The position numbers were made by a program, and so were the translations under genes. DNA of 64,000 bases from Bacteroidota bacterium (GTDB taxonomy: Bacteria > Bacteroidota > Bacteroidia > UKL13-3). Shown piece after piece: positions 26,080 through 35,518 of this stretch. The first letter of the stretch is position 1, and every line of letters begins with the position of its first letter. The DNA is taken from positions 58,830-122,829 of the forward strand of contig JAIXWI010000031.1 in NCBI GenBank assembly GCA_027491355.1, written 5' to 3'. The notes beneath the pieces are model-generated. The model saw nothing but the letters and a program-made list of their open reading frames with translations. It ran no database searches and was not told where the DNA came from.

Positions 26080-26832
26080 TTGAAAACAAACAAAATCACA
26101 GAAAATTACCTGCATTCCGAGCGCAGGTTTTTACAAGGGCCTCGCTCTAGAACCAGAGAACTCAAGTTCTTGATTAAAGTGCTGTTTGAATTTATCAGAG
26201 GCTTCAGGGCATTACATTTTGTGGGGCCATGCGTTACGGTATTTGGAAGTGCTAGGTTTAAAGATGACCATGAATATTACCAAAAAGCTGTTGAGGTGGG
26301 TAAAGAGCTTACCAAGCTTGGTTTTGCTGTAATGACAGGAGGTGGTCCAGGCATCATGGAGGCAGCCAACAAAGGTGCATTTTTAAATAATGGTTTGAGT
26401 ATTGGGTGTAATATTGTTTTACCTCATGAACAAAAAGAAAACCCTTACCTCCACAAATGGGTAAATTTTAGGTATTTCTTTGTTCGTAAAACATTGTTGT
26501 TGAAGTATTCTTATGCGTTCATCATCATGCCAGGTGGATGGGGAACCATGGATGAAATGTTTGAAGCATTGACTTTAATTCAAACAGGCAAAACAGAAGA
26601 ATTTCCGGTGGTATTGATTGGCAAAGAATACTGGAAAAACTTATTGAATTTAACCCAAGATATGATTGCTTACAAAACCATTTCTGAGTCAGATATCAAG
26701 TCGTATTATTTGGTAACTGATGATGTAAATGAAGCCATGCAGCATATCAAAAAATACAGCATTAAAAAGTTTGGTCTCAAAAAAGGGCCTGTTAAACCCA
26801 ATTGGTTTTTAGGCGAATTCTTTAAAAAGTAA
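26080..26832 (+). CDS. LOG-family (TIGR00730) nucleotide phosphoribohydrolase-like protein
   Basis: Has the paired motifs of LOG proteins: TGGGPGIMEAANKGAF and PGGWGTMDEMFEALTLIQTGK, which bind a nucleoside monophosphate in a Rossmann fold. Family members cleave ribose 5-phosphate from cytokinin-type or other nucleoside monophosphates; in bacteria the physiological substrate is usually unknown. The start appears to be a TTG at 26080, because no ATG occurs before conserved sequence. At 250 residues it has an N-terminal extension of about 60 residues compared with the shortest LOG proteins. It stands alone after the hpd terminator. Confidence 0.88.
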   Translation: MKTNKITENYLHSERRFLQGPRSRTRELKFLIKVLFEFIRGFRALHFVGPCVTVFGSARFKDDHEYYQKAVEVGKELTKLGFAVMTGGGPGIMEAANKGAFLNNGLSIGCNIVLPHEQKENPYLHKWVNFRYFFVRKTLLLKYSYAFIIMPGGWGTMDEMFEALTLIQTGKTEEFPVVLIGKEYWKNLLNLTQDMIAYKTISESDIKSYYLVTDDVNEAMQHIKKYSIKKFGLKKGPVKPNWFLGEFFKK

Positions 26833-26840
26833 TCGGTGGC

Positions 26841-27359
26841 TTAAATTGCACCAATGTATAGTTTTTCTATGACAGAGCGGTGGTGAATTTCGTGGCCACA
26901 AATCATAAATGGAATGGCACTTACTATCAATTCATGTCCATTACTGTTCCCAATTTCACTACACATTTGTTCATCAAATTGACTGAAAAGCTCTATGGTG
27001 TTGGCTCGTATCAATGAAAATTCTTTAACAACTCCAAGAATTTTACGCATACCCATTCTGCTATTGGTAACGTATGATTCTTGTGAAAATCCTGGAATAG
27101 TTGACTTGTCTCCTCTGGCAATGGTCAAAGCCCTGTGGCACATCACTCTTTCTGTATCCATTAAATGCCCGATAACCTCCATGATGGTCCATTTACCTGG
27201 TGCATAAGCAGATTGTAGTGTAGCATCATCCAATGAGGTTATCAAATCGATGGTATCCATATGTTGCTCGTGTAACGCTGAAAAAATAGATTGCTCACTT
27301 GGAACCAAATCTAAATATTTTTGAAAATAAGGCGGAAAGCCTGCTTTAGGTTTTATCAT
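26841..27359 (-). CDS. DinB-superfamily protein
   Basis: A four-helix-bundle protein of 172 residues. The DinB pattern is visible: YAPGKWTIMEVIGHLMDTERVMCHRAL in the middle and GHEIHHRSVIEKLYIG at the end, with His residues placed to bind a divalent metal. Members include mycothiol/bacillithiol-dependent transferases and many uncharacterised proteins; which applies is not clear. The ATG at 27359 begins MIKPKAGFPPYF and leaves 10 bases to the stop of the upstream M1 peptidase gene; an alternative start at 27392 would overlap it. Confidence 0.8.
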   Translation of the reverse strand: MIKPKAGFPPYFQKYLDLVPSEQSIFSALHEQHMDTIDLITSLDDATLQSAYAPGKWTIMEVIGHLMDTERVMCHRALTIARGDKSTIPGFSQESYVTNSRMGMRKILGVVKEFSLIRANTIELFSQFDEQMCSEIGNSNGHELIVSAIPFMICGHEIHHRSVIEKLYIGAI

Positions 27360-27369
27360 TGTTTTAAAA

Positions 27370-30300
27370 TTAAAAGCACCTGTTGATTCCAAGTACCCAT
27401 CTGTATTTGAAGTTATCTTGATCTGTAAAAGGAGCTGGACTTAGCCATAATGGAAAATCAATACGGATATTGAGTGGTTTGATTTCGTCTAATACTCCAA
27501 AACGCTTGATTTGAAAGTTAAATCCAGGACCAGCGCTCATTTTAAGTCCTGAATTGAGTTCAATATTTTGATTGTTTGCTATAAATGAGGTTCCAATAAT
27601 TCCTGCATCAGCAAACAAATACGCATCAATATGTAAGTATTTACTCACTCCTGAAGGTTGGATGCTAAACAATTGATCATATTCCATTTCAATGTTTATG
27701 GCAGCAGCTTTATTGCCAGCATATACAAAGTATTGGTTGTTATTGAAAGATACAGGACTGAGGTAGTGATTCAATCCTCTGATATTTGCTCCACCACCCA
27801 TTTGAAAATGATTGCCATTGTTGCCATATTGGCTCCAATCAGCAGCAATGATACCTCTGCTTCTGCTCAATGCATTTTCCATCATTTCTTCAGGATTGGC
27901 CGAACCCAAATACACCCTTGATTCAGGAGCTACATTTCCTTCAAACCAGAACAAATAAATACGATTGTGCAATAATAATTTCCCAATTCCTTTGTTAATT
28001 TTTAAAGTAGCTTGAACGCCATAATAATTGTAATCGGAGGCAAGTATGCTTGTTCTTCCAGCAATTAAACTGGTGTAGTTACCATTGTTCCCTAAGCTGC
28101 CATTTTTCTCCCATTCTAAATTAAAGCTAGTGTTTTGTTTTTTAACCTCCCAATTATTGGTATACCACAAATTGTAACCAACTTGCCTGCTTAAATAAGT
28201 ATTATTACCCAATACATAATAGTTACTATAATCGTTTGGACGTATCATTCCTTTGATATAAGTTTTAAACACCTGATTACCTGGATTCCATTCCAAACCA
28301 ATTTGTTGCATCGATAAACCATCTAGATACCTGGAATGGATGACCATGTTAAGTTGTTTAGCCAATAATGTTTTGAACCAAAATTTGTAATCTACGATAG
28401 AATTGTCAGTGTTATTCATCATCCATTTAGGATAATTGCTTGCTAAATCAGAATTGTACCAAGTGTTCAATTTAAATTGCCACTTTTTTTGCATGTAATT
28501 GCCATTCAAATGAAAACCAATTTTGAATCCATCTAAGTCATTCCACCAAATATCAGGTCTCCATTTGAGCTGATAATGTTTTCTGTCTAAAGGATTTTTT
28601 ACCATGTAGTCATATTGAAAGCGGATTGGCATACAACTGCTATTGTTCAACAAATTGACATCTGCCAATCTGAAACTAGAATCAATTTCAAGGTGTTTGA
28701 TACGGCTTGAGCTTTCTATTTGGGTAGTATAAGTTTTGTTTAACATGCCCCATCCCTTCCACAAAGGCAATGTGTTTACGGTTTCTGATTTTACAAAATA
28801 GGTATTGGGTATTGTGTAAGCAATGCTTGCGCCATCAGCTGTTATGCCATGTAAATCAATAGGCATTTGCATTTCGCCTATACGCTTTAATTTAATTTTA
28901 TAAACGAAATTTCCATTTTCGTTTATACCCTGCAATTTGGGTCTGTAGAGTTTGTAGTCGATTTTTTTAGTTGTTTCTAACCATTGGTCAAAAAACCAAT
29001 TGAGGTCTGTTTTACTGGAGTGTATAATGCTGTTTCTAAAGTCTTCAAAATATGGATGACAGTTTTTCCAAGTGTTGAAATAATTTTTCATACAATGTAA
29101 GAACAAGCTATCACCTAATACATATTCTAAATTGTACAACATGGTAGCTGTTTTATAATATACAGCTCTGTAGCCGCCACTATGTCCAAGTGCCGAATTG
29201 AAATCATCACTGTGTGTATTGAGGGGCATGTCTTCGTTAGTAATGGCATCGTTGATATAGCCTAAATACACTGTACTTTCTCTTAAGTTTACAGGTTTAT
29301 ATGCTTTGTTTAAATAGCCATCTGTCCCCATTTTTTTTACTTCACCTAAAATTCTGGAAGTACTCCAATGTGTAAGAAATTGTGTAAAACCTTCATCTAG
29401 GCTTGCTCTGTATGTTTCATTGTTGCCAACCATTCCAAAAAACCAATTGTGTCCTACTTCATGAGCCAACAAGCCAAAATAGCCTGGGGAGCTTCCTCCA
29501 TCAAGAGTTAACATTGGATATTCCATGCCATCTTCAGCATCCGCAACAATCATTTTTGGATACATATAATTGCCAAAATCTTTGCTGTAAATCTGCATTA
29601 CTTTGGCTGTAAAAGCACAAGCATCTTGCCATCCTGAGGCATGAGGTTCTTGAACAAGAGCTATTACTTTTACTTCATTGCCATTGTTTAACTTAAAGGA
29701 GCTTTCTCCAATTCTGTATGTTGGGTCTGCTGTCCAGGCAAAATCATGCACATTGATTGCTTTGAATTTCCATGTTTTGTATTTGATTCTCTTTGGGTCA
29801 GAAGAGACAATGATACTGGGTTCACTTTCCCAAGGTTTTTTCGCAAAATTTTTAATGTCCAATTGTTGTCTGAGCGGAGCAGGTAAAACCTCTTCTTGAT
29901 TGGTTAGAACGCCTGTTGCATCTAGTATAAAATGATGTGGAAAGCTGAGTTCAACATCAAATGACCCAAAATCGCCATAAAATTCTTTACCCAAATGTTG
30001 GTCGGTTTCCCATCCAAATTTCCGATCGTATACACAAATTCTTGGATACCAATGAACGCCATCATAATGTTTATTGAACCAATTGTCTCTGAACAATTTC
30101 ATGCGCCTGCGTTGGGTGCCATTTTCATCAAAATAGGTTTCAAAATCAACTAGTACATTGATTTGTTCTCCAGGTAACAACGAGTTATTGAGTTGAACCC
30201 TCAAAATGGTATTGTCTAGGAAGGTTTTTACTGTTTTGCCATTGACACTTATTTGTTTGATTAAAGTGCCTTTGCCATTGATTTCGTTTTTGCCAAATTC

Positions 30301-30618
30301 TTGTTTGAAACCATTTGCAAGGTTCAAGTTTTCTAAATAGGCGCCTTTCACAAACGCGTTTTGGTATAAATGGAAATACAATTCAATTAAGGTATCAGGT
30401 GAATTATTGGTATAAGTTAACAAAGAGCTCCCCCAAATGACATCATTGGTATCTGATAAGCTGGCTCTGATTTTATAATGTACGTCTTGCTGCCAATAAT
30501 CACTATATGGTTTTCTGTTTTTCCAATAAAATTCATTTTCTGAAGAGGCGTATTCTTGAGCATTAGTGCTTAAAAAACCCAGAAACAAAACCAATACAAT
30601 CCCAAAAGCTTTTTTCAT
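27370..30618 (-). CDS. M1-family metallopeptidase with C-terminal outer-membrane beta-barrel
   Basis: Signal peptide about residues 1-20 (MKKAFGIVLVLFLGFLSTNAQ region). The peptidase part (about 30-640) has the zinc motif H386-E387-x-x-H390 with E409 eighteen residues on, and DGMEYPMLTLDGG replacing the GAMEN exopeptidase motif. The last third, from about 680, is a run of amphipathic strands containing GGGANIRGL (near residue 941), AYLFADAGIIG and LNIRIDFPLW, and ending in an aromatic-terminated strand; GG-x-RG and FADAG are hallmarks of Omp85-type barrels. It is thus a periplasmic or surface peptidase tethered by its own barrel. Substrate unknown. Length 1082 exceeds soluble M1 enzymes by about 450 residues. 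Confidence 0.85.
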   Translation of the reverse strand: MKKAFGIVLVLFLGFLSTNAQEYASSENEFYWKNRKPYSDYWQQDVHYKIRASLSDTNDVIWGSSLLTYTNNSPDTLIELYFHLYQNAFVKGAYLENLNLANGFKQEFGKNEINGKGTLIKQISVNGKTVKTFLDNTILRVQLNNSLLPGEQINVLVDFETYFDENGTQRRRMKLFRDNWFNKHYDGVHWYPRICVYDRKFGWETDQHLGKEFYGDFGSFDVELSFPHHFILDATGVLTNQEEVLPAPLRQQLDIKNFAKKPWESEPSIIVSSDPKRIKYKTWKFKAINVHDFAWTADPTYRIGESSFKLNNGNEVKVIALVQEPHASGWQDACAFTAKVMQIYSKDFGNYMYPKMIVADAEDGMEYPMLTLDGGSSPGYFGLLAHEVGHNWFFGMVGNNETYRASLDEGFTQFLTHWSTSRILGEVKKMGTDGYLNKAYKPVNLRESTVYLGYINDAITNEDMPLNTHSDDFNSALGHSGGYRAVYYKTATMLYNLEYVLGDSLFLHCMKNYFNTWKNCHPYFEDFRNSIIHSSKTDLNWFFDQWLETTKKIDYKLYRPKLQGINENGNFVYKIKLKRIGEMQMPIDLHGITADGASIAYTIPNTYFVKSETVNTLPLWKGWGMLNKTYTTQIESSSRIKHLEIDSSFRLADVNLLNNSSCMPIRFQYDYMVKNPLDRKHYQLKWRPDIWWNDLDGFKIGFHLNGNYMQKKWQFKLNTWYNSDLASNYPKWMMNNTDNSIVDYKFWFKTLLAKQLNMVIHSRYLDGLSMQQIGLEWNPGNQVFKTYIKGMIRPNDYSNYYVLGNNTYLSRQVGYNLWYTNNWEVKKQNTSFNLEWEKNGSLGNNGNYTSLIAGRTSILASDYNYYGVQATLKINKGIGKLLLHNRIYLFWFEGNVAPESRVYLGSANPEEMMENALSRSRGIIAADWSQYGNNGNHFQMGGGANIRGLNHYLSPVSFNNNQYFVYAGNKAAAINIEMEYDQLFSIQPSGVSKYLHIDAYLFADAGIIGTSFIANNQNIELNSGLKMSAGPGFNFQIKRFGVLDEIKPLNIRIDFPLWLSPAPFTDQDNFKYRWVLGINRCF

Positions 30619-30713
30619 ATCATGTAAAATTGTGCTGAAAAGATAAGCAGCCTAAACTTGAATCAAAAATAGAAAACCTAAGTAAAATCAATTCGTATTT
30701 AATTTATTAAGCA

Positions 30714-30721
30714 TATTTTTG
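30714..30721 (+). promoter_or_regulatory. TAnnTTTG -7 box directly upstream of trhO
   Basis: TATTTTTG ends 4 bases before the trhO ATG (30726). No -33 TTG at normal spacing. Consistent with a leaderless transcript if real. Confidence 0.3.
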
Positions 30722-30725
30722 TGGT

Positions 30726-31670
30726 ATGAGTCAAGACATATCACCATATCAGGTTCTTGCCTATTATTTTTACACAAGGGTTCCTGATGCAGAAGAATTT
30801 GCTATTCACCATCTTAAATATTGCCAAGAACTTGGAATAGTTGGACGTATTTACATTGCTCAAGAGGGCATCAATGGAACTATTAGTGGAACACCTGCTC
30901 AGTGTGCAACCTATATGGATGACTTGAATTCAGACCCAAGGTTTACAGGAGTTGATTTTAAAATTGACCCTGTCAAACAACCGGCCTTTAACAGAATTCA
31001 CGTCAGGTACAAGAAAGAATTGGTGTATTCTGGTTTGAAAGCAATTGACCCCAATAGAAGAACTGGTAAGCATGTTGACGGATTAACTGTTCAAAAAATG
31101 ATGCAAGACAAGGATGTTGTATTGCTCGATGTACGCTCAAATTATGAAACCCGTTTAGGCAAATTCAAAAATGCCTTAACGCTTGATATAGAAAATTTTA
31201 GAGAGTTCCCGGACAAAGTAAAAGAACTTGGCAATTTAAAAGATAAAAAAGTGATTACTTACTGCACAGGTGGTATCAAATGCGAAAAGGCATCTGCTTT
31301 CTTATTAGAAAATGGCTTCAAAGATGTTTACCAAATGCACAATGGTATTATTGGCTACGCAAATGACACAGGCGGTAAAGATTTTGAGGGTGTTTTGTAT
31401 GTTTTTGATGGCAGAGTTACAGTTCCAATTAATCAGGTAAACCCAACACTGATTGCTAAATGTGTAGCTTGTGATACCCCAACATCTCGTAATTTAAATT
31501 GTGCCAATGTAACATGTAACGAGCAGTTCAATATGTGTGAGGTTTGTGCTAATAAAATGGAGGGTTGTTGCTCTGATGACTGTATGAAAGCTGAAGGAAA
31601 AAGACCCTATAACGGTACTGGTTTTTACTCAAAACCTCCAGTTGCGCAGGCAATGAAGGGTATCAAATAG
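30726..31670 (+). CDS. trhO: oxygen-dependent tRNA uridine(34) hydroxylase, rhodanese-like
   Basis: Hydroxylates U34 of certain tRNAs as the first step to 5-methoxy or 5-oxyacetyl uridine. The N-terminal YceI/UPF0176 part reads VLAYYFYTRVPDAEEFA and RIYIAQEGINGTISG; the rhodanese domain (about 125-220) has VLLDVRSNYE and the catalytic Cys in TYCTGGIKCEKASAFL. A cysteine-rich tail follows (CVACDT, CANVTCNEQFNMCEVC, GCCSDDC), which probably binds zinc. Length 314 fits the family. It is divergent from the M1 peptidase gene. Confidence 0.93.
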   Translation: MSQDISPYQVLAYYFYTRVPDAEEFAIHHLKYCQELGIVGRIYIAQEGINGTISGTPAQCATYMDDLNSDPRFTGVDFKIDPVKQPAFNRIHVRYKKELVYSGLKAIDPNRRTGKHVDGLTVQKMMQDKDVVLLDVRSNYETRLGKFKNALTLDIENFREFPDKVKELGNLKDKKVITYCTGGIKCEKASAFLLENGFKDVYQMHNGIIGYANDTGGKDFEGVLYVFDGRVTVPINQVNPTLIAKCVACDTPTSRNLNCANVTCNEQFNMCEVCANKMEGCCSDDCMKAEGKRPYNGTGFYSKPPVAQAMKGIK

Positions 31671-31694
31671 CCTGTTTTCCCCAAAATATAAACA

Positions 31695-31728
31695 TTGTAA
31701 AGGGTTTTCCCACTAAAGTTTTAATTTG
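31695..31728 (+). promoter_or_regulatory. candidate promoter of mutS
   Basis: TTG at 31695-31697, a 23-base spacer and TTAATTTG at 31721-31728 (one mismatch to TAnnTTTG), 5 bases before the mutS ATG. It fits the Bacteroidota spacing range but is at its edge. Confidence 0.35.
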
Positions 31729-31733
31729 CCGAT

Positions 31734-34334
31734 ATGGCCAAGAAAGCAGACAGTGTTGAGACTCCCTTAATGAAGCAATACCTCGAGATCAAAGCAAAGT
31801 ATCCGGGTGCCATATTACTTTTTAGGGTAGGTGATTTCTATGAAACATTTGGAGAGGATGCCATCAAGGCCTCTAGAATTTTAGGTATTGTTTTAACCAA
31901 GAGAGCCAATGGAGCGGCCTCACACATTGAATTGGCAGGTTTTCCTCATCATTCCCTTGATAACTATTTGCCTAAATTGGTAAGGGCAGGAGAGCGGGTA
32001 GCCATATGCGATCAATTGGAAGACCCTAAGCTTACCAAGAAAATTGTTAAAAGAGGGGTCACTGAATTGATTACCCCTGGAGTGAGTTTCAATGATAAAA
32101 TATTAGACCATAAGGTAAACAATTATTTGGCTGCCATTACATTCGAAAAAGAAATTTGTGGCTTGGCCTTACTAGATATTTCAACAGGAGAGTTCATGGC
32201 AACTCAAGGAAATATAGGCTACATAGACAAACTACTTCAAAGTTTCAAACCTGCAGAAATTTTAGTATCTAAGAAAGACCTAGCTAGTTTCAAAAAAACA
32301 TTCGGAGAGGGCTATTATACATACTCTTTAGATGAGTGGATTTTTCAATTGGATTTTGCAAAAGATAAATTGTTGTCACATTTCAAGACTCAAAATTTGA
32401 AAGGCTTTGGAATAGAAGACATGCCCTTTGCAATTGTATCAGCTGGGGTATGCATGCATTATTTAGCTGAAACGCATCATGAACAAGTTGCACATATTCA
32501 ATCCATTTCTAGAATCAATGAAGAAAAATATGTTTGGTTAGATAGGTTTACCATTCGAAACTTAGAATTGTTGCACAGTTCATCTGATCAAGGAGTTTCT
32601 TTACTTCAAGTCATTGACAAAACAGTTACTCCAATTGGAGCAAGAATGCTTAGGAAGTGGTTGGTAATGCCACTCAAAGATTTAGGTGCCATTCAATACC
32701 GTTTAGATTTTATTGCAGTTGCATTGGCTAATTCTACTATCAGAAAGCAAATCATAGAATATTTGAAAGAATTGGGTGATTTGGAGAGAATGGTATCTAA
32801 ACTTGCCATGCGAAGAATAGGTCCAAGAGAGTTGCAACAACTCAACAAGTCAATCAAGTTGATTGCACCTATTTTTGAGCAATTGAATGTTTCAGGAAAC
32901 GAAATGTTTAAGCAGTTTGGGGCTCAATTGAAAAGTTGCACAGAAGCCATTTCCATCATTGATCAGTATTTACAATCAGACCCACCCATGTTGCTCAACA
33001 AAGGCAATGTCATCAACAATGGAGTGAATAGTCAGCTTGATGAATTGAGAAATATAGCATTTGGTGGAAAAGATTACCTCTTACAATTACAACAAAAGGA
33101 ACAACAGGCAACAGGCATTCCAAGTTTAAAAATAGCCTTCAACAATGTATTTGGTTACTATTTAGAAGTTACCAATGTACACAAAGACAAAGTTCCATCT
33201 AATTGGATGCGCAAACAAACATTGACCAATGCTGAGCGATACATTACTGAAGAACTCAAACAATATGAAGACCAAATTTTAGGTGCTGAAGATAAAATTG
33301 CTGGCATAGAAGAAAAACTTTATAACGAATTGTTGTCATTGTTGCAAGATTCAGTTCCTGTTATACAACACAATGCCTTCGTGCTTGCTCAAATAGACTG
33401 TTTGTTTGGATTTGCAGAGTTGGCCATTGCCAATAACTATAACAAGCCCGACATGCATCAGGGTCCGATTTTAGATTTAAAGTCTGCCAGACATCCAGTT
33501 ATTGAACAGCAACTACCCAAAGGAGAAAATTACATTGCAAATGACTTGTTTCTTGATCAAGATCAACAACAAATTATCATTTTAACTGGTCCAAACATGT
33601 CGGGTAAATCAGCTATTTTAAGACAAACTGCATTGTGTGTATTGATGGCACAAATTGGTTGTTATGTTCCTGCTGCTGCTGCCCAAATTCCACTAGTAGA
33701 TAAAATTTTTACAAGGGTAGGTGCGCATGATAACTTGGCAGCTGGCGAGAGTACTTTTATGGTAGAAATGTTAGAAACCGCCAGTATCTTAAACAATTTA
33801 AGCGCAAAGAGTTTGATTCTATTAGACGAATTAGGAAGAGGCACTTCAACCTATGACGGAATTTCATTAGCATGGGCAATCACTGAATATTTAAACAAGC
33901 ACCCTTATCACCCTAAAACCTTGTTTGCTACCCATTACCATGAACTCAATGAATTAGAGACGGCTCAGAATGGAATTTGTAACTATCATGTCAGTGTAAA
34001 AGAGCAAGACAACAAAGTGATCTTTTTAAGAAAATTGACCAAAGGGGGGAGTGAACACAGTTTTGGAATTCATGTTGCTAAAATGGCTGGAGTGCCGCAA
34101 TTGATTTTGAAAAGGGCAGATGAATTGTTAAAAGATTTAGAGAAAAACAGAGGCCAAAAACAAGTAGTAAATGATACAAAAAAAAAGGATACAGCACTAC
34201 AGTTAAACATGTTTCAAATCAGCGATCCTGTTTTAAATCAAATACGTTTACAGTTGGAACAAATAGATTTGAATAATTTATCTCCAATAGAAGCCTTGCT
34301 CAAGTTAAATGAAATCAAACAACTTTTAAACTAA
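31734..34334 (+). CDS. mutS: DNA mismatch repair protein MutS
   Basis: Recognises mispaired and unpaired bases and starts mismatch repair. The N-terminal mismatch-binding domain has GDFYETFGEDA, with the F-x-E contact residues. The connector, core and clamp domains follow, then the ATPase: Walker A GPNMSGKSAIL, LAAGESTFMVEMLE, Walker B LILLDELGRGTSTYDG, and the conserved THYHELNELE. Length 866 is standard. Followed 3 bases later by a small secreted protein gene, so readthrough is likely. Confidence 0.97.
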   Translation: MAKKADSVETPLMKQYLEIKAKYPGAILLFRVGDFYETFGEDAIKASRILGIVLTKRANGAASHIELAGFPHHSLDNYLPKLVRAGERVAICDQLEDPKLTKKIVKRGVTELITPGVSFNDKILDHKVNNYLAAITFEKEICGLALLDISTGEFMATQGNIGYIDKLLQSFKPAEILVSKKDLASFKKTFGEGYYTYSLDEWIFQLDFAKDKLLSHFKTQNLKGFGIEDMPFAIVSAGVCMHYLAETHHEQVAHIQSISRINEEKYVWLDRFTIRNLELLHSSSDQGVSLLQVIDKTVTPIGARMLRKWLVMPLKDLGAIQYRLDFIAVALANSTIRKQIIEYLKELGDLERMVSKLAMRRIGPRELQQLNKSIKLIAPIFEQLNVSGNEMFKQFGAQLKSCTEAISIIDQYLQSDPPMLLNKGNVINNGVNSQLDELRNIAFGGKDYLLQLQQKEQQATGIPSLKIAFNNVFGYYLEVTNVHKDKVPSNWMRKQTLTNAERYITEELKQYEDQILGAEDKIAGIEEKLYNELLSLLQDSVPVIQHNAFVLAQIDCLFGFAELAIANNYNKPDMHQGPILDLKSARHPVIEQQLPKGENYIANDLFLDQDQQQIIILTGPNMSGKSAILRQTALCVLMAQIGCYVPAAAAQIPLVDKIFTRVGAHDNLAAGESTFMVEMLETASILNNLSAKSLILLDELGRGTSTYDGISLAWAITEYLNKHPYHPKTLFATHYHELNELETAQNGICNYHVSVKEQDNKVIFLRKLTKGGSEHSFGIHVAKMAGVPQLILKRADELLKDLEKNRGQKQVVNDTKKKDTALQLNMFQISDPVLNQIRLQLEQIDLNNLSPIEALLKLNEIKQLLN

Positions 34335-34337
34335 AAA

Positions 34338-34805
34338 ATGAATATGAAAGTTCAATTGAAATTTTTGGTATTAATACTCTTTACTTTTTTTGTTTCAGAT
34401 TGGGCATTTGCACAAGCTAAATACCCAATTTCATTGCCATTTCAGCAGGTAAACAATTACTTTGTTTTGCATTCAATTCCATCTGGTAAAACAAAGTTAT
34501 TAAAAATTACAACCCAGAAAGAATTTGATACTTATTTTGGAATGGCTACCACTATGGGCGAAGCTGGAATGCCTACTCAAATAGATTTTAATACACATTT
34601 TGTTTTGGCAATTGTATACAGTTATACCAATCAGTTGGTAGAATTGGTTCCGGTTAATTTGAATCAGATAGCTAAAAAGAAAGCTTTGTTTCAATACCGT
34701 TTTAAATCAAAAGGCTCTCAAACTGCAATTTCAAGACCGAGCGTTATGATAATGGTAAGCAAAACAAACAAAAAAATAAATTTCGACCTTCAACAAGTTA
34801 AATAG
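34338..34805 (+). CDS. secreted protein, possibly PrcB-C-like
   Basis: A signal peptide of about 27 residues (ending in DWAFAQA) precedes a 128-residue beta-rich domain. The pattern ITTQKEFDTYFG ... IDFNTHFVLAIVYSYTNQLVELVPVNL ... SRPSVMIMVSK resembles the C-terminal domain of PrcB (protease-complex subunit) in motif order, but I am not certain. No enzymatic residues are evident. It begins 3 bases after mutS, with which it has no known functional link. The start may be the ATG at 34338 or the next one at 34344. Confidence 0.5.
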   Translation: MNMKVQLKFLVLILFTFFVSDWAFAQAKYPISLPFQQVNNYFVLHSIPSGKTKLLKITTQKEFDTYFGMATTMGEAGMPTQIDFNTHFVLAIVYSYTNQLVELVPVNLNQIAKKKALFQYRFKSKGSQTAISRPSVMIMVSKTNKKINFDLQQVK

Positions 34806-34822
34806 TTTCAAAGGTTTTTCAA

Positions 34823-35482
34823 TCAATGGTTCTTTAATTTCAAGTTTATTTTAATCATGTAAAAGATAAAACCACTCAAAATAGCTGCAAAAAAACACCA
34901 TGTACTGGGCAGTGCATTTTCAAAAAATACATAAGCCAATATCAAACTTACTAAATTGGCACTGGCAAAAACATACATTCTTTTACTACTGCTCATAAAC
35001 AAAGGCAACAAGGTGCATAACACATAAATAACTTCTTGTACGTATGTGAGTGTTATAAACTTTACAGGACTACCTAGTTTGTAATCAATGTGAAAACTTG
35101 AAACATAAGCCAATGGTGAATGGAAACTTATGTGGTAAATAGAAATGGCTGCAGTTATCATACCTAATATCAAAAGGGTCAACATGGCCATTTTTTTCCA
35201 TTTAACAGTTTCAATTTTATACATGCTCAATGGAATGAGAATTGGCCATACAGACCAAGCAAAGAGTAAAAATATTGCAGTAAAAAATGGTAATGAATCA
35301 GCCGACTCTTGGTTACTCAAGCCTTTCCAAATGAAGCCCTCTGCTAGTTGTTGTAATGCAAATAAACAGGGTATTACACCAAAATAACGATAGTTGTTGT
35401 TCCAAGATGATTTTATAGTTAAAACAGAAATGGAACCAATGACAGCAGCAGCTGTAAAACTAGCACTTGCAGAAAAACACAT
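34823..35482 (-). CDS. DUF6629-type multi-pass membrane protein
   Basis: Begins MCFSASASFTAAAVIGS, the signature start of this family, and has about seven hydrophobic segments across 219 residues (for example LPFFTAIFLLFAWSVWPILIPLSMY and LTLLILGMITAAISIYHI). An early QQLAEGFIWKGL motif is family-typical. No function is known. It lies alone between two secreted-protein genes pointing both ways. Confidence 0.65.
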   Translation of the reverse strand: MCFSASASFTAAAVIGSISVLTIKSSWNNNYRYFGVIPCLFALQQLAEGFIWKGLSNQESADSLPFFTAIFLLFAWSVWPILIPLSMYKIETVKWKKMAMLTLLILGMITAAISIYHISFHSPLAYVSSFHIDYKLGSPVKFITLTYVQEVIYVLCTLLPLFMSSSKRMYVFASANLVSLILAYVFFENALPSTWCFFAAILSGFIFYMIKINLKLKNH

Positions 35483-35518
35483 AATAATGAGGTTTAGGTA
35501 GTTTGAGTAAAATTGAGC

